Source of the DNA: Clostridia bacterium UC5.1-2E3
GTDB taxonomy: Bacteria > Bacillota > Clostridia > Lachnospirales > Lachnospiraceae
NCBI GenBank assembly: GCA_001304875.1
Contig: BBZO01000017.1
Location: forward strand, 1 to 64,000
Length of the DNA stretch: 64,000 nt
Reading direction: 5' to 3'
Part shown: piece by piece, positions 38,550 to 53,397 of the stretch
How the letters are laid out: every line of letters starts with the position of its first letter
Numbering within the stretch: position 1 is the first letter of the stretch
The notes under the pieces: model-generated
Seen by the model: the letters and a program-made list of their open reading frames with translations, nothing else
Database searches by the model: none
Told to the model about the DNA's origin: nothing
Made by a program: the position numbers and the translations under genes

Positions 38550-39724
38550 ATGAGAAAAAATAATTTGCGGCTCCTCGCGGCCCTGGGCCTGAGCCTGAAC
38601 TTAAGCCTCGCCGGCGCGGCGCCGGCCTGGGCCGCAGTTCTGCCTGCCGGCCCGGGCTCGGAGGCCGTGGAGGTGCCGGAGAATCTGAAGGACAATATAC
38701 TTGAATACGAGGAGCTGCCGGATCTGATCGGGTACTACAATGTGGATGTGGTGAACACGGAGGCGCAGCTGACCAATTCAGAGAACCTGGATGTGGCGGA
38801 CGAACTCCGCGCCGAGGCAGGAGCCTTGCAAATGAGGCGACGACACTTAAGGAAGAGGGCCTGCGGAACGGAACAAACCGCGACCTCTACGATCAGTACA
38901 AGGAGAATGTGAAGACGCTCAATAAGACGGCGAGGTCCCTGGAGGAGTCCTCGGATCCCAGCCATACGAGAGCGACCGGACTCAGACAGCTGAAAGCCAG
39001 TCAGACTATGCTGGCCCAGACGCTGATGATCGATTATCAGAAGCTTCAGGATGAGAAAGCGCTGGCGGACAAGAAGGCGGAGCTGGCGGCGGCGCAGTAC
39101 AGTGCTGCGGTCAGAAAGCAGCAGATCGGCATGGCGTCTGCCGCGGAGGTGACCGCCGCGGAGCAGTCCATGAAATCCGCCCAGGCGGTAGCCGTGGGAA
39201 AGCAGAAAGAGCTGGAAGACACGAAATACAATCTCTGCATGATGACGGGCAGGGATTATGATGCCGCTCTGGAGATCCGCCCGCTACCGCTCCCCGATGC
39301 ATCCCGGATCGACGGAATGAACCCGGAGACGGATCTGCAGAAGGCCACGGGAAACAGTTTCAGCCTCCAGAACGTCCGTCACAACAGTGCGGTGGGAAGG
39401 GCGAATCACAGGACAAAGAGCAGAAACATCGACCAGGGAGAGCAGTCTCTGGCCATAACGCTGCAGAGTCTGTACGACGATATTTTCAACAAGAAATCCG
39501 TCTACGAGGCGGCCTGCTCTGCCTACGAGGCAGCGCAGACCTCCATGAATGCGGCTGACAAGGGGATTCAGATCGGTTCCCTCTCCAACCTGGAGTATCT
39601 GGCAGAGCAGAGCGAGTATCTGTCGGCGAAGTCGGCGAAGACCGCCGCGGAGCTGGACTATTTCTGGGCCATGGAGACCTATGACTGGGCCGTGGACGGA
39701 CTGGTGGTCAGCGGAGGGCAGTAG
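38550..39724 (+). CDS. TolC-like outer membrane efflux family protein (one frameshift)
   Basis: 391 residues after restoring one G near 38827. A signal peptide (MRKNNLRLLAALGLSLNLSL, ending near AWA) precedes a helical, Ala/Gln/Glu-rich body with the repeated OEP pattern: QQIGMASAAEVTAAEQSMKS and ADKGIQIGSLSNLEYLAEQ. It is related to the next gene, sharing NLCMMTGRDY / NLCLMTGWDY and NPETD. In a one-membrane Gram-positive there is no outer membrane to span, so its location and role are unclear. Confidence 0.82.
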
Positions 39725-39726
39725 AG

Positions 39727-40994
39727 ATGAATGGATGGAAAGAGAGAGATAGAAGTATGGACAGAGACAGAACAACCAACGGCGGGATGGAAACGAAACG
39801 GCGCGCGTGCCGGGACGCCGCATCCTTGCGGCCTGCCTGGCCGCGACTCTGACGGCGGCTCTGGCAGCGACCCCGACCGTTGCGTGGGCGGCCAGCCCGG
39901 AGTTTGCCTACGACGAGGAGACCTGGGCCAGACTGAAGGATAACGTATTGGAGTATGAGGAGATCCCGCTTCTGGTCAAGGAGTACAATCCCAGCTATCA
40001 GAACGCGCTGGAAACCTATCAGGACGACAAGACTACCGACGATGCAGAGCAGATCCGCGAGGATATGATGGAGAGCGCGGCGGATCTGTACGACCAGGCT
40101 GGAGATCTGGAAGATACCATTGAAGATTACGGCGGAGAGCTGGGCCCCATGTACGCCAGCCTGTCCTATAACGCCAGCCTTCTGAGGGCCAACTCCCTGC
40201 AGCTGGAGATTCAGGCGGACAGCAGCTATACGGACAGCAAGATGCAGAAGGTGCAGGTGGATAAGACGCTTTCGAGTCTCACCAGCACGGTGCAGACTCT
40301 CATGAATACATATTTCCAGCTTCTTGAAAATCAGAAGGTTCTGGAAAAGAGCTACGAGCTTCTGAAGGCCAGCTACGAGAGCACCGAGCGCCGCATGGCC
40401 GCGCAGATGACCACCCAGGTGGACGTGCTGAATGCGAAGAAGGAAGTCCAGGCCATGGAGGGCAATCTGATCCAGATGCAGAGCAGCATCGACTCTACGA
40501 GACAGAATCTGTGTCTGATGACCGGCTGGGATTACAACGGACAGCCGGAGATCCAGGAGATCCCGGCGCTGGACATGAGCCGAATTGCGGCCATGAACCC
40601 GGAGACCGATAAGCAGACCGCGGTGAAAAACAACTACGATCTGATCTACGGCGGGATGGCCTACGAGAACATGGTATCCGGCAGCAGCAAGGAAAACCAG
40701 GCGCGCACCAACGCCGAGAAGGAGCAGAGCATCCGCTCCTCCATCGACAGCCTGTACCGCGCCGTGCTCCAGAAGCAGACCGAGTGGGAGTCCGCAGAGG
40801 CGGCCTACACCACGGCGGTTGCCAACATGAGCGCCGCGGACCGCAAAATGCAGCTGGGAATGCTGGGAAATCTGGAGTACCTGCAGCAGCAGTCTGCCTA
40901 CGTCCAGGCTGAGGCGAATGTGAAAATCGCGCGGCTTGCACTCTTACAGGCCGTGGAGATATACGAGTGGGCGGTGAAAGGCTACATCGCATAG
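39727..40994 (+). CDS. Second TolC-like protein (probable one frameshift near start)
   Basis: Paralogue of the previous gene. The conserved part begins at 39807 with a signal peptide (RRILAACLAATLTAALAATP, cleavage near AWA) followed by coiled-coil-rich OEP repeats, including MQLGMLGNLEYLQQQSAYVQ. The only good start is ATG 39727 (GGAGGG 8 bp before), which needs one base restored near 39803. The product is then 422 residues. Without it, a GTG at 39807 with no ribosome binding site must be used. It is co-transcribed with the pump. Confidence 0.75.
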
Positions 40995-41004
40995 CGGGCT
41001 GCTT

Positions 41005-41666
41005 CTATTTGGTTCCAAACAGCCCCTTCACCGCCTCCACGCCCAGCAGCCGGATCCGCGGGCGCTTATCGCTCCAGCGAAGCCTCCGCTCATTTTCCAG
41101 TTTCCGGTAGTCCTCCGCGGAGACCGCATCCCGCAGAAGCTCCTTCGACTGCGGAGGCACCACCGCCTGCTCCGGCTCCGTGAAGCATAAGGCCGGATAA
41201 AGTACACACCACCAGTTCTGCCCTGCGCCCTCTCCCAGAGATACGCGCAGGGCTTCGTATTCCCCGCTGGGAAACACCAGATCCCCGTAAATCTTCGTCG
41301 GGAAATAGCACCGCGTCAATCGGGCATCGGCGCTGTAGGGAAAGCCCTTTTCCCGCATGTAGCGCTCCGCCGTCTGTTCCAGCTCTCCCAGATGTTCTCC
41401 TATGTAATGCTTTGTCTCCTCCAGCGAGGCGTCCGCGGGCAGCTTGTCCTCCAGATAGCCAAGAAGCAGGGATTTCACTTCTATTTTGAGCGCCTGGTCC
41501 TCTCCGGAGTCGCTGTTTGCCAGCACGTGGAAGCGCAGGACCTGCGGCGCCAGGTGCGCGGCCAGGGCCTCGTCGCGTCCCCGCAGAGCGATCATGGACA
41601 GCAGAAACGCCAGCAAAAAGCAGGCCAGAGAAAGCGTGAAATACAGGATTTTTTTGAATGCATCAT
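41005..41666 (-). CDS. spoIIR: Stage II sporulation protein R (frameshift near start)
   Basis: SpoIIR is secreted by the forespore and triggers SpoIIGA to process pro-sigma-E. The family core is clear: LRFHVLANSDSGEDQALKIE, HYIGEHL, CYFPTKIYGDLVFPSGEYEA and GQNWWCVLYPALCF. An N-terminal membrane segment (LYFTLSLACFLLAFLLSM) precedes it. ATG 41666 reaches this frame only if one A is added to an A7 run near 41650. The product is then 220 residues, the family length. The frame extends upstream to 42438, but that part is antisense to ddl. A sigma-F promoter lies directly upstream. Confidence 0.9.
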
Positions 41667-41686
41667 AAGATTTCTGTTCCTTTCTC

Positions 41687-41714
41687 TTGTAATTATAACC
41701 GTATATGCTATAAT
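41687..41714 (+). promoter_or_regulatory. Sigma-A promoter of ddl
   Basis: TTGTAA, 16-bp spacer, TATAAT, followed by AGAGGA and ATG 41770. It overlaps the divergent sigma-F promoter of spoIIR. Confidence 0.65.
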
Positions 41715-41720
41715 CTAAAC
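41691..41720 (-). promoter_or_regulatory. Candidate sigma-F promoter of spoIIR
   Basis: On the minus strand GTTTA, a 15-bp spacer and GGTTATAATT match the sigma-F pattern GYWTA-N15-GGNNANANT. The start codon follows 24 bp later. Forespore-specific transcription of spoIIR by sigma-F is established in Bacillus. Confidence 0.65.
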
Positions 41721-41769
41721 CAGCATTTTCATATACTAAGGGAGAGTGCGAAAAGAAAAGAGGAATAAT

Positions 41770-42830
41770 ATGAAGAAGACAGCAGCAGTTATTTTTGGCG
41801 GTCAGTCGTCGGAGCATGTGGTTTCCTGCATGTCCGCGGTGAACGTGATCAGCCAGATCGATCGTGAAAAATATAATCTGCTTCTCATCGGCATCACCGA
41901 GGAGGGGCGTTGGCTTTATGTGGATAACGAGGAGGCCGTCGCAGACGGGAGCTGGAAGGAGAGCGGCGTGTGCGCGCATCTTTCTCCGGATGCGGTGGAG
42001 AAATGCGTTTACATAGTAAAGGCGGATTCCGTCGAGAAGGTTCCCGTGGACCTGGCATTCCCGGTGCTTCACGGAAAGTGGGGCGAGGACGGGACGATCC
42101 AGGGGCTTTTCGAGATGGCGCAGATCCCGTACGTGGGCTGCGGCGTCCTGGCTTCCGCGGTGTCCATGGATAAGTTTTACACGAAGCTCATTGCGGACAG
42201 CGTGGGCGTGCGCCAGGCGGCCTGGGAGCCGGTGCTGGGGTCGGAGCTTAAGGATATGGACGCGGTGGTGGAGCGGATCGAGAAGCGCTTCGCCTACCCG
42301 GTATTTATAAAGCCCTCCAACGCAGGTTCCTCCAGAGGCGTGAGCAAGGCCGCCGACAGACAGTCCCTCATCGACGGGCTGCGCGAGGCGGCTCTCCATG
42401 ACACCAAGATTCTGGTGGAGGAGACCATCGTGGGACATGAGATCGAGTGCGCCGTGTTCGGCGGCGGCAGCGAGGAGGTGAAAGCCTCCGGCGTCGGCGA
42501 GATTCTGGCGGCTGCGGATTTCTACGATTTGAGGCGAAATACTACAACGCCGAGTCTAAAACCGTCGTAAACCCCGAGCTTCCCGGCGATGCGGCCGAAG
42601 AGGTGCGCCGCGCGGCGGTGAAGATTTTCCAGGCGGTGGACGGCTACGGCCTGGCCCGCGTGGATTTCTTTGTGAAGGACGACGGCACGGTGGTGTTCAA
42701 CGAGATAAACACCCTGCCCGGATTCACGGCCATCAGCATGTACCCCATGCTCTGGGAGGCGGCCGGCATCAGCAAGCGCGAGCTGACCGGTATGCTGATG
42801 GAGCACGGATTAAAGCGATACGGAGATTGA
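41770..42830 (+). CDS. ddl: D-alanine--D-alanine ligase (one frameshift)
   Basis: ATP-grasp ligase that makes the D-Ala-D-Ala dipeptide for peptidoglycan. The N-terminus is AVIFGGQSSEHVVSCMSAV. ATP-binding and loop elements are visible in VFIKPSNAGSSRGVSKA, the omega-loop FEAKYYNAESKTVV (Tyr as in D-Ala rather than D-Lac ligases) and FNEINTLPGFTAISMYPM. One T is missing near 42530. Correction gives 353 residues. The stop codon is followed at once by murI, so both peptidoglycan precursor steps are co-expressed. Confidence 0.95.
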
Positions 42831-42831
42831 T

Positions 42832-43648
42832 ATGGACAGAAATGCACCGATCGGAGTCTTTGACTCCGGCATAGGCGGCCTGACGGTCGCCCGTGAGATC
42901 ATGGCACAGCTCCCGGGTGAGAGACTGATATATTTCGGCGACACGGCGAGAGTGCCATACGGAAACAGGACGAAGGAGACCATCATCCGTTTTTCGGCAC
43001 AGATCGTAAGGTTTTTAAAGAGCCAGGGCGTGAAGGCGGTCATCATTGCCTGCAACACGGCCACGGCCTGCGCGCTGGAGGCTGTGAGCTGCGGTCTGGA
43101 TATTCCCATCATCGGCGTCATACAGGCCGGCGCCAAGTCGGCGGCCGCCGCCACGAGAAATGGGAAGATCGGCGTGATCGGAACACAGGTGATCATCGAC
43201 AGCGGCATCTATCCGGCGGCCATAAAGGCCATTTGCCGGAGTGCCAGGTGTTCGGAAAGGCCTGCCCCGAGTTTGTGACGCTGGTGGAAGCGGGCGAATG
43301 GGAGGGGCCGCAGGCCGACGGGACTGCGTCCGTTATCTGGCGGAGCTTGGGGCGGCGCAGGTGGACACGCTCATTATGGGATGCACCCATTTTCCGGTGA
43401 TCCGCCCGGTGATCCAGAGGGCTGTCGGGGAGAATGTCACTCTGGTGGATCCGGCCTTCGAGGCAGCCGCGGAGCTTAAGAATCTCCTGGTGGAGAAGGA
43501 GCTTCTCTGCACCAGGCCGGCGCCGGAGGGCAGCGGCAGGTTAAAGCTCTACGTCAGCGACAGGGCTGAGAAGGTGAGGACGTTTGCCTCCGCCATTCTC
43601 TCCATGGATATAACAGACATTGAACAGATAGATATAGAGGTGTATTAG
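42832..43648 (+). CDS. murI: Glutamate racemase (two frameshifts)
   Basis: Makes D-glutamate for peptidoglycan. Both catalytic cysteines are present, in IIACNTATAC and MGCTHFPVIRP, and the N-terminal IGVFDSGIGGLTVAREI is diagnostic. One C is missing near 43235 and one G near 43322. The corrected protein has 272 residues, normal for the family. It starts one base after the ddl stop codon and is followed directly by a DUF1934 gene. Confidence 0.94.
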
Positions 43649-43649
43649 C

Positions 43650-44093
43650 ATGACAAAGGATGTGCTTATCAGTATCAGTGGCGTCCACACCATGGACGGC
43701 GAGAAAAACGATGTGGCCGTGATCACGCCGGGAAACTACTATTATAAAAATGGAAAGCACTATGTGGTCTACGAGGAAATCGTCGAGGGGCATAAGGACA
43801 CGGTGAAGAATACCATAAAGATCAGCCCGGCAGGCGTGGACATCATAAAGAACGGTGTGGCTGCCGCCCACATGGTGTTTGAGAAGAACAAGAAAAATGT
43901 CACCCTGTACCAGACGCCCGCGGGGCAGATGGCGGTGGGCATCAGCACCAGCGAGATCACCATCGACGAGGATGCCGACCAGCTCAAGGTGATGGTGGAT
44001 TACAAGCTGGACGTGAACTATGAGCCGCTGTCCGAGTGCAGCATGGTGGTGGATATCCAGTCGAAGGCGACGGCGGATTTCCATCTGAGCTAG
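43650..44093 (+). CDS. DUF1934 domain protein (YwiB-like)
   Basis: Intact 147-residue protein with the family start KDVLISISGVHTMDGEKNDV and a beta-barrel pattern related to lipocalin/calycin folds. No signal peptide is present. The family is widespread in Firmicutes and uncharacterised. It is co-transcribed with ddl and murI and ends at a strong terminator. Confidence 0.87.
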   Translation: MTKDVLISISGVHTMDGEKNDVAVITPGNYYYKNGKHYVVYEEIVEGHKDTVKNTIKISPAGVDIIKNGVAAAHMVFEKNKKNVTLYQTPAGQMAVGISTSEITIDEDADQLKVMVDYKLDVNYEPLSECSMVVDIQSKATADFHLS

Positions 44094-44117
44094 ACGATAA
44101 AAGAATTAAGCATAAGC

Positions 44118-44160
44118 AAAGGGCTGGCGCAAACTGTTTTCCTGTTTGCGCCAGCCCTTT
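44118..44160. terminator. Strong bidirectional terminator
   Basis: AAAGGGCTGGCGCAAAC and GTTTGCGCCAGCCCTTT form a perfect 17-bp stem with a 9-nt loop. It lies between convergent genes and should end both transcripts. Confidence 0.92.
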
Positions 44161-44172
44161 ATGTAGCTGCTG

Positions 44173-44615
44173 TTATTTTTTGTTCTTTCTGAATCTGGAA
44201 AAGAATCCCTTCTTCTCCGGAAGCGGCTGCAATCCGCCGCGGACACTCTTGATCTCCGTAATGTAGATGCCGCTGATGACTACCTTGGCTTCAGTCTTTA
44301 AGGGAAGCTGAAGAAACACCTTGTCGTCGGCGATGAGCGTCATGATCTTCGGTCCGACCTTGGCCTTGACGACGCCGATCCTCGCCCGGCGCATGTACCA
44401 GGGGTCTGATCAATCACCATCTTTGGAAGTCCGGATTCCTTGATCTTGAGACGCTTTTTGTCGATGGTCAGAATCGAGACGGTCTGCTTGGCTGCTTCAA
44501 TCGCCTCCTGCTGCTCCGCCTGCCGCTTTTCCATCTTTCTCCCCATAAAATAGAGGACAGCCATCACGGCCACCGCAATCACAAGAATAATCAGCAATAT
44601 GGTCCAAAAGTCCAT
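44173..44615 (-). CDS. Small membrane-anchored protein, unknown function (one frameshift)
   Basis: 147 residues after restoring one C near 44400. An N-terminal transmembrane helix (ILLIILVIAVAVMAVLYFMG) is followed by a basic coiled-coil segment (EKRQAEQQEAIEAAKQTV), then a cytoplasmic beta-rich domain (RRARIGVVKAKVGPKIMTLI) and a Lys/Arg-rich tail. I do not recognise the family. GGAGGT precedes the ATG, and a consensus promoter lies just upstream, divergent from rpoB. Confidence 0.75.
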
Positions 44616-44647
44616 GGGAATACCTCCAAAAATTTGTATCGCCCTAT

Positions 44648-44676
44648 ATTATAGCATCTGGCTAATAAAAAGGCAA
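44648..44676 (-). promoter_or_regulatory. Sigma-A promoter of the small membrane protein gene
   Basis: Minus strand TTGCCT, 17-bp spacer, TATAAT. Confidence 0.7.
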
Positions 44677-44697
44677 GGACAAGTTGGAAAAATATTC

Positions 44698-44726
44698 TTG
44701 ACATCTTGACAATGGCATGTTAATAT
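44698..44726 (+). promoter_or_regulatory. Sigma-A promoter of rpoBC
   Basis: TTGACA, 17-bp spacer, TAATAT. A second TTGACA begins at 44707, nine bases downstream, so tandem use is possible. About 90 nt of leader follow before ATG 44824. Confidence 0.75.
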
Positions 44727-44823
44727 GTAATGTGCACTATTGTGGCGGCATGTGCCTTGAGGGTACATCTATGCCCAAAAACAGTTAATGATAGATAGAA
44801 AAGAAAACAGGGGTGAAACGTCA

Positions 44824-48665
<3,842 letters not shown>

Positions 48666-48685
48666 TATAGAAGGGAGAACCGATT

Positions 48686-51600
48686 ATGCCTGAGACGAAT
48701 GAGACTTATCAGCCGATGACATTTGATGCCATTAAGATTGGTTTAGCATCTCCGGAGAAGATTCTGGAGTGGTCCCACGGTGAAGTTAAGAAGCCGGAAA
48801 CTATTAACTACAGAACGTTAAAGCCCGAGAAGGACGGACTGTTCTGCGAGAGGATTTTCGGACCCAGCAAGGACTGGGAGTGCCATTGTGGCAAATATAA
48901 GAAGATTAGATACAAAGGCGTTATCTGCGACCGCTGCGGCGTTGAGGTCACCAAGGCCAGCGTCCGCAGGGAGCGCATGGGCCATATTGCCCTGGCGGCT
49001 CCGGTTTCCCATATCTGGTATTTCAAGGGAATCCCCAGCCGTATGGGCCTGATCCTGGATATCTCCCCGAGAACCCTGGAGAAGGTGCTGTACTTCGCCT
49101 CCTACATCGTGCTGGATCCCGGCAGCACCAGCTTACAGTACAAGCAGGTGCTCTCTGAGAAGGAGTACCGCGACGAGATCGAGAAGTACGGCTACGGCGC
49201 ATTCCGTGTGGGAATGGGCGCTGAGGCGATCCAGGAGCTCTTAAAAGCCATCGACCTTGAGAAGGATTCTGCGGAGCTTCGCAAGGCGCTCAAGGATGCC
49301 ACGGGCCAGAAGCGCGCGCGCATCATCAAGAGACTGGAGGTCGTGGAGGCGTTCAGAAATTCCGGCAACCGTCCGGAGTGGATGATCATGAACGTGATCC
49401 CGGTGATTCCGCCGGATATCCGCCCCATGGTACAGCTGGACGGCGGACGTTTCGCCACCTCCGACTTAAATGATTTATACAGAAGAATCATCAACAGAAA
49501 CAACCGTCTCGCGAGACTTCTTGAGCTGGGCGCGCCGGACATCATCGTCCGCAACGAGAAGCGTATGCTCCAGGAGGCCGTGGACGCACTGATCGACAAC
49601 GGAAGACGCGGCAGACCCGTCACCGGGCCCGGAAACCGCGCGCTCAAGTCCATTTCTGACATGCTTAAGGGTAAGCAGGGACGTTTCCGTCAGAACCTTC
49701 TCGGTAAGCGTGTGGACTATTCCGGACGTTCCGTTATCGTCGTGGGACCGGAGCTCAAGATTTACCAGTGCGGTCTCCCGAAGGAGATGGCCATTGAGCT
49801 CTTCAAGCCGTTTGTCATGAAGGAGCTGGTTTCCAACGGAACCGCTCATAATATAAAGAACGCCAAGAAGATGGTGGAGAGACTTCAGCCCGAGGTCTGG
49901 GACGTGCTGGAGGAGGTTATCAAGGAGCATCCCGTGATGCTCAACCGTGCTCCTACCCTGCACAGACTGGGTATCCAGGCGTTTGAGCCGATTCTGGTGG
50001 AAGGCAAGGCGATCAAGCTTCATCCGCTGGTGTGTACCGCCTTCAACGCCGACTTCGACGGTGACCAGATGGCCGTGCACCTTCCGCTTTCCGTGGAGGC
50101 CCAGGCAGAGTGCCGTTTCCTTCTGCTCTCTCCGAACAACCTGTTAAAGCCGTCCGACGGAGGCCCCGTGGCCGTTCCGTCCCAGGATATGGTGCTGGGT
50201 ATCTACTATCTGACCCAGGAGAGACCCGGAGCCAAGGGCGAGGGAATGGTGTTTAAGAATGTCAACGAGGCGATTCTCGCTTACGAGAACGGCGCGGTGA
50301 CGCTTCACTCCAGAATCAAGGCGAGAATGTCCAGAAAGATGCCCGACGGAACCGTGAAGACCGCTACGGTGGAATCCACGGTGGGACGTTTCATCTTCAA
50401 CGAGATCGTTCCCCAGGATCTGGGCTTTGTGGACCGCTCCATCGAGGGCAACGAGTTAAAGCTTGAGGTGGATTTCCACGTAGGTAAGAAGCAGCTGAAG
50501 CAGATCCTTGAGAAGGTCATCAACGTGCACGGCGCAAGCCAGACGGCGGAGACGCTGGACGACATCAAGGCCATCGGATACAAATATTCGACCAAGGCGG
50601 CCATGACCGTTTCCATCTCCGATATGACCGTGCCGGAGAGCAAAAAGCAGCTGATTGCCGACGCGCAGGCCACCGTGGACCGCATCGCGAAGAACTTCCG
50701 CCGCGGACTGATCACCGAGGAGGAGCGCTACAAAGAGGTTATCGATACCTGGAAGACGACGGATGACCAGCTGACCCATGACCTGCTCACAGGTCTTGAC
50801 AAATACAACAACATTTACATGATGGCAGACTCCGGAGCCCGTGGTTCCGATAAGCAGATCAAACAGCTTGCCGGTATGCGCGGACTGATGGCGGATACCA
50901 CCGGACACACCATCGAGCTTCCTATTAAGTCCAACTTCCGTGAGGGACTTGACGTACTGGAGTACTTCATTTCCGCACACGGAGCCCGTAAGGGACTTTC
51001 CGATACGGCTCTGAGAACGGCCGACTCTGGTTATCTGACCAGACGTCTGGTTGACGTTTCCCAGGATCTGATCATCCGCGAGGTGGACTGCTGCGAGGGC
51101 AAGGAGATCCCCTACATGGAGATCAAGGCCTTCATGGACGGACAGGAGACCATCGAGAGCCTGGAGGAGAGACTGACAGGACGTTATATCGCTGAGACCA
51201 TCACCGACCCGGATACGGGTGAGATCGTGGTCAAGGCCAACCATATGTGCACGCCGAAGAGAGCGGCTGCCATTATGAAGGTGCTTCAGAAGACCGGACG
51301 CGATTCCGTTAAGATCCGTACCGTCCTCACCTGTAAGTCACACATCGGTGTGTGCGCCAAGTGCTACGGAGCCAACATGGCCACCGGCCAGCCGGTACAG
51401 GTGGGCGAGGCTGTCGGCATCATCGCCGCCCAGTCCATCGGTGAGCCGGGTACCCAGCTGACGATGCGTACCTTCCACACCGGCGGCGTGGCAGGCGGAG
51501 ATATCACACAGGGTCTTCCCCGTGTCGAGGAGCTGTTTGAGGCCCGCCGTCCGAAGGGACTGGCGATCATCTCCGAGTTCGGCGGTGTCGTGACCATCAA

Positions 51601-52354
51601 GGACACCAAGAAGAAGCGCGAGATTGTCATTACCGACAACGAGACGGGCAACTCCAAGACCTACCTGATTCCTTACGGTTCCCGCATCAAGGTGCAGGAC
51701 GGACAGGTGCTGGAGGCCGGAGACGAGCTGACAGAGGGCAGCATCAACCCCCACGATATTCTTAAGATCAAGGGCGTCCGCGCCGTTCAGGATTATATGA
51801 TCCAGGAGGTACAGCGCGTGTACCGCTTACAGGGCGTTGAGATCAACGACAAGCACGTCGAGATGATCGTCCGCCAGATGCTTAAGAAGGTGAAAGTGGA
51901 GGAGAGCGGAGACAGCGATGTCCTTCCGGGAACTTCCATGGATGTGCTGGAGTTCAACGACATGAACGAGCGTCTGATCGCCGAGGGCAGGAAGCCGGCG
52001 GAGGGCAAGCAGGTGATGCTCGGTATCACCAAGGCGTCCTTAGCCACCGATTCCTTCTTATCCGCCGCGTCCTTCCAGGAGACCACCAAGGTGCTCACCG
52101 AGGCGGCCATCAACGGAAAGGTCGATCACTTAATCGGCCTTAAGGAGAACGTTCTGATCGGTAAGCTGATCCCGGCCGGTACCGGCATGAAGCGCTACCG
52201 TTCCGTGAAGCTGGATACGGACATGGGCGCCGAGGAGGAGAGCGTTTCCGAGGAAGAGGAGAACATCCCGATGACGGAGGACGTGAACGATATGGGCGAG
52301 ATCAGCGAGGCTGACGAGGTCATATTGAATGAGGATGAACTGAGCGAGGAGTAG
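48686..52354 (+). CDS. rpoC: DNA-directed RNA polymerase subunit beta'
   Basis: Intact 1222-residue subunit. The N-terminal zinc-binding cysteines are in CHCGKYKK and CDRCGVEV, the active-site aspartates in [12 protein letters not shown], and the second zinc site in CTPKRA to [10 protein letters not shown]. The C-terminus is acidic, like that of RpoB. It ends at a long hairpin shared with the convergent AbiE toxin gene. Confidence 0.98.
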   Translation: MPETNETYQPMTFDAIKIGLASPEKILEWSHGEVKKPETINYRTLKPEKDGLFCERIFGPSKDWECHCGKYKKIRYKGVICDRCGVEVTKASVRRERMGHIALAAPVSHIWYFKGIPSRMGLILDISPRTLEKVLYFASYIVLDPGSTSLQYKQVLSEKEYRDEIEKYGYGAFRVGMGAEAIQELLKAIDLEKDSAELRKALKDATGQKRARIIKRLEVVEAFRNSGNRPEWMIMNVIPVIPPDIRPMVQLDGGRFATSDLNDLYRRIINRNNRLARLLELGAPDIIVRNEKRMLQEAVDALIDNGRRGRPVTGPGNRALKSISDMLKGKQGRFRQNLLGKRVDYSGRSVIVVGPELKIYQCGLPKEMAIELFKPFVMKELVSNGTAHNIKNAKKMVERLQPEVWDVLEEVIKEHPVMLNRAPTLHRLGIQAFEPILVEGKAIKLHPLVCTAFNADFDGDQMAVHLPLSVEAQAECRFLLLSPNNLLKPSDGGPVAVPSQDMVLGIYYLTQERPGAKGEGMVFKNVNEAILAYENGAVTLHSRIKARMSRKMPDGTVKTATVESTVGRFIFNEIVPQDLGFVDRSIEGNELKLEVDFHVGKKQLKQILEKVINVHGASQTAETLDDIKAIGYKYSTKAAMTVSISDMTVPESKKQLIADAQATVDRIAKNFRRGLITEEERYKEVIDTWKTTDDQLTHDLLTGLDKYNNIYMMADSGARGSDKQIKQLAGMRGLMADTTGHTIELPIKSNFREGLDVLEYFISAHGARKGLSDTALRTADSGYLTRRLVDVSQDLIIREVDCCEGKEIPYMEIKAFMDGQETIESLEERLTGRYIAETITDPDTGEIVVKANHMCTPKRAAAIMKVLQKTGRDSVKIRTVLTCKSHIGVCAKCYGANMATGQPVQVGEAVGIIAAQSIGEPGTQLTMRTFHTGGVAGGDITQGLPRVEELFEARRPKGLAIISEFGGVVTIKDTKKKREIVITDNETGNSKTYLIPYGSRIKVQDGQVLEAGDELTEGSINPHDILKIKGVRAVQDYMIQEVQRVYRLQGVEINDKHVEMIVRQMLKKVKVEESGDSDVLPGTSMDVLEFNDMNERLIAEGRKPAEGKQVMLGITKASLATDSFLSAASFQETTKVLTEAAINGKVDHLIGLKENVLIGKLIPAGTGMKRYRSVKLDTDMGAEEESVSEEEENIPMTEDVNDMGEISEADEVILNEDELSEE

Positions 52355-52388
52355 GAGACTGGCTTGATTTGTCAGATATAGTAAGATG

Positions 52389-52443
52389 AGAGCTGCCGTG
52401 CCGGCAGATTGGGAGAGAGCCAGTCTGCCGGGGCGGCGGCTCT
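52389..52443. terminator. rpoBC terminator, shared with the convergent toxin gene
   Basis: AGAGCTGCCG-TG-CCGGCAGA pairs with TCTGCCGG-GG-CGGCGGCTCT through two stems of 8 and 10 bp separated by a two-base internal loop. TTAT follows. The toxin gene stop codon begins one base beyond it. Confidence 0.75.
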
Positions 52444-53397
52444 TTATGTATCCAGCAGTTTGAGTGCTTCTTCCAGATATGACCATTGTTGTATGATGTA
52501 TTCGTATGGGAGAGTATCGATGGGAGAAATATGTAGTTTCGCTGCATTTTGAGGTATGCATTGGAAAGCGTCTTGTTTTGGGACAGATTTTTGAAAATGC
52601 GGAAATCACGGAAATGTTTATCGCTCAGATCGCTCCCGATACGCCGTGTCTCTTCCAGACGCTTGTAATTCAGCATGGTGTGGAATTGTTTGTCATCTTT
52701 CAGCAGCTTTTGTATCGGATCCAGCTGCAGCATTACGCTGACATCGTAGATGTGTTTGGCGGTATCAAAGTACAACGAGCGTTGATAATAAAATTCGGCA
52801 GCGAATATTTTGTCGGCGAAAATGCGTTCCAGACATATGGTTTTGATGGGAAAGGGGAAAACGTCAAATTGTTCTGTGAGAATACTTTTTCATCTTCTGA
52901 GGAAAAGGTGTATAAAGAAGGTTCGATTTCCAGTGTTGAGAAAGGCTCGCTGACAGTAAATGAAGTCGCCTCGATTTCACGACCCCAAATCGTTGGAGGG
53001 GATCGCCGCTGTCTATTGCGGCAACCGGCGTGTAGTCGTATACGGTGGTGATGCTTCCTTTGCGGTTGTCTTCCAGATCATGGCGTGAGGTTCGGGGAAG
53101 GGAGCGGTAACGCCTGGATGCCAGTTCCAGACGCTTCTTTGCCTGGCTGCTGCTGCATCCGCCGATATCTACAGTCAAATCAATATCTTCTGAGAAGCGG
53201 CGGATGCTTTTCAGAGCCTTGTAGAGAGCAGTTCCGCCTTTGAAATATGCGGGGAGCTGCTCTTGTTTTTCCGAAAGTTCTTTGAGCAGGAGAGTGACAT
53301 AGTAATCTTTTTCCAGAATGTCTTCGCGTATCCTGCTCCTGTCGTGTATTTTGTGAATGAGTGTTAAAAATGCGTATTTGTCTTTATGCAGTTTCAT
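52444..53397 (-). CDS. AbiEii/AbiGii-type nucleotidyltransferase toxin (three frameshifts)
   Basis: Toxin partner of a type IV toxin-antitoxin pair, 318 residues after correction. The family core is visible: LPAYFKGGTALYKAL, FSEDIDLTVD (the catalytic Asp pair) and the later ERIFADKIFAAEF. AbiEii proteins are GTP-binding nucleotidyltransferases that stop growth, some by modifying tRNA. One base is missing near 52982, 52868 and 52518. The ATG at 53397 has GGAGGG and lies 14 bp inside the antitoxin gene. Confidence 0.87.

Noticed and set aside
41005..42438. A 477-codon open frame on the minus strand covering spoIIR and beyond
   Set aside because: Only the part below about 41666 resembles SpoIIR. 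The rest is antisense to the conserved ddl gene, and the sigma-F promoter lies inside it.
41770..42830. ddl as a D-alanine--D-lactate (vancomycin-resistance type) ligase
   Set aside because: After frameshift repair the omega loop contains the KYYNAES motif with Tyr expected of ordinary D-Ala-D-Ala ligases.
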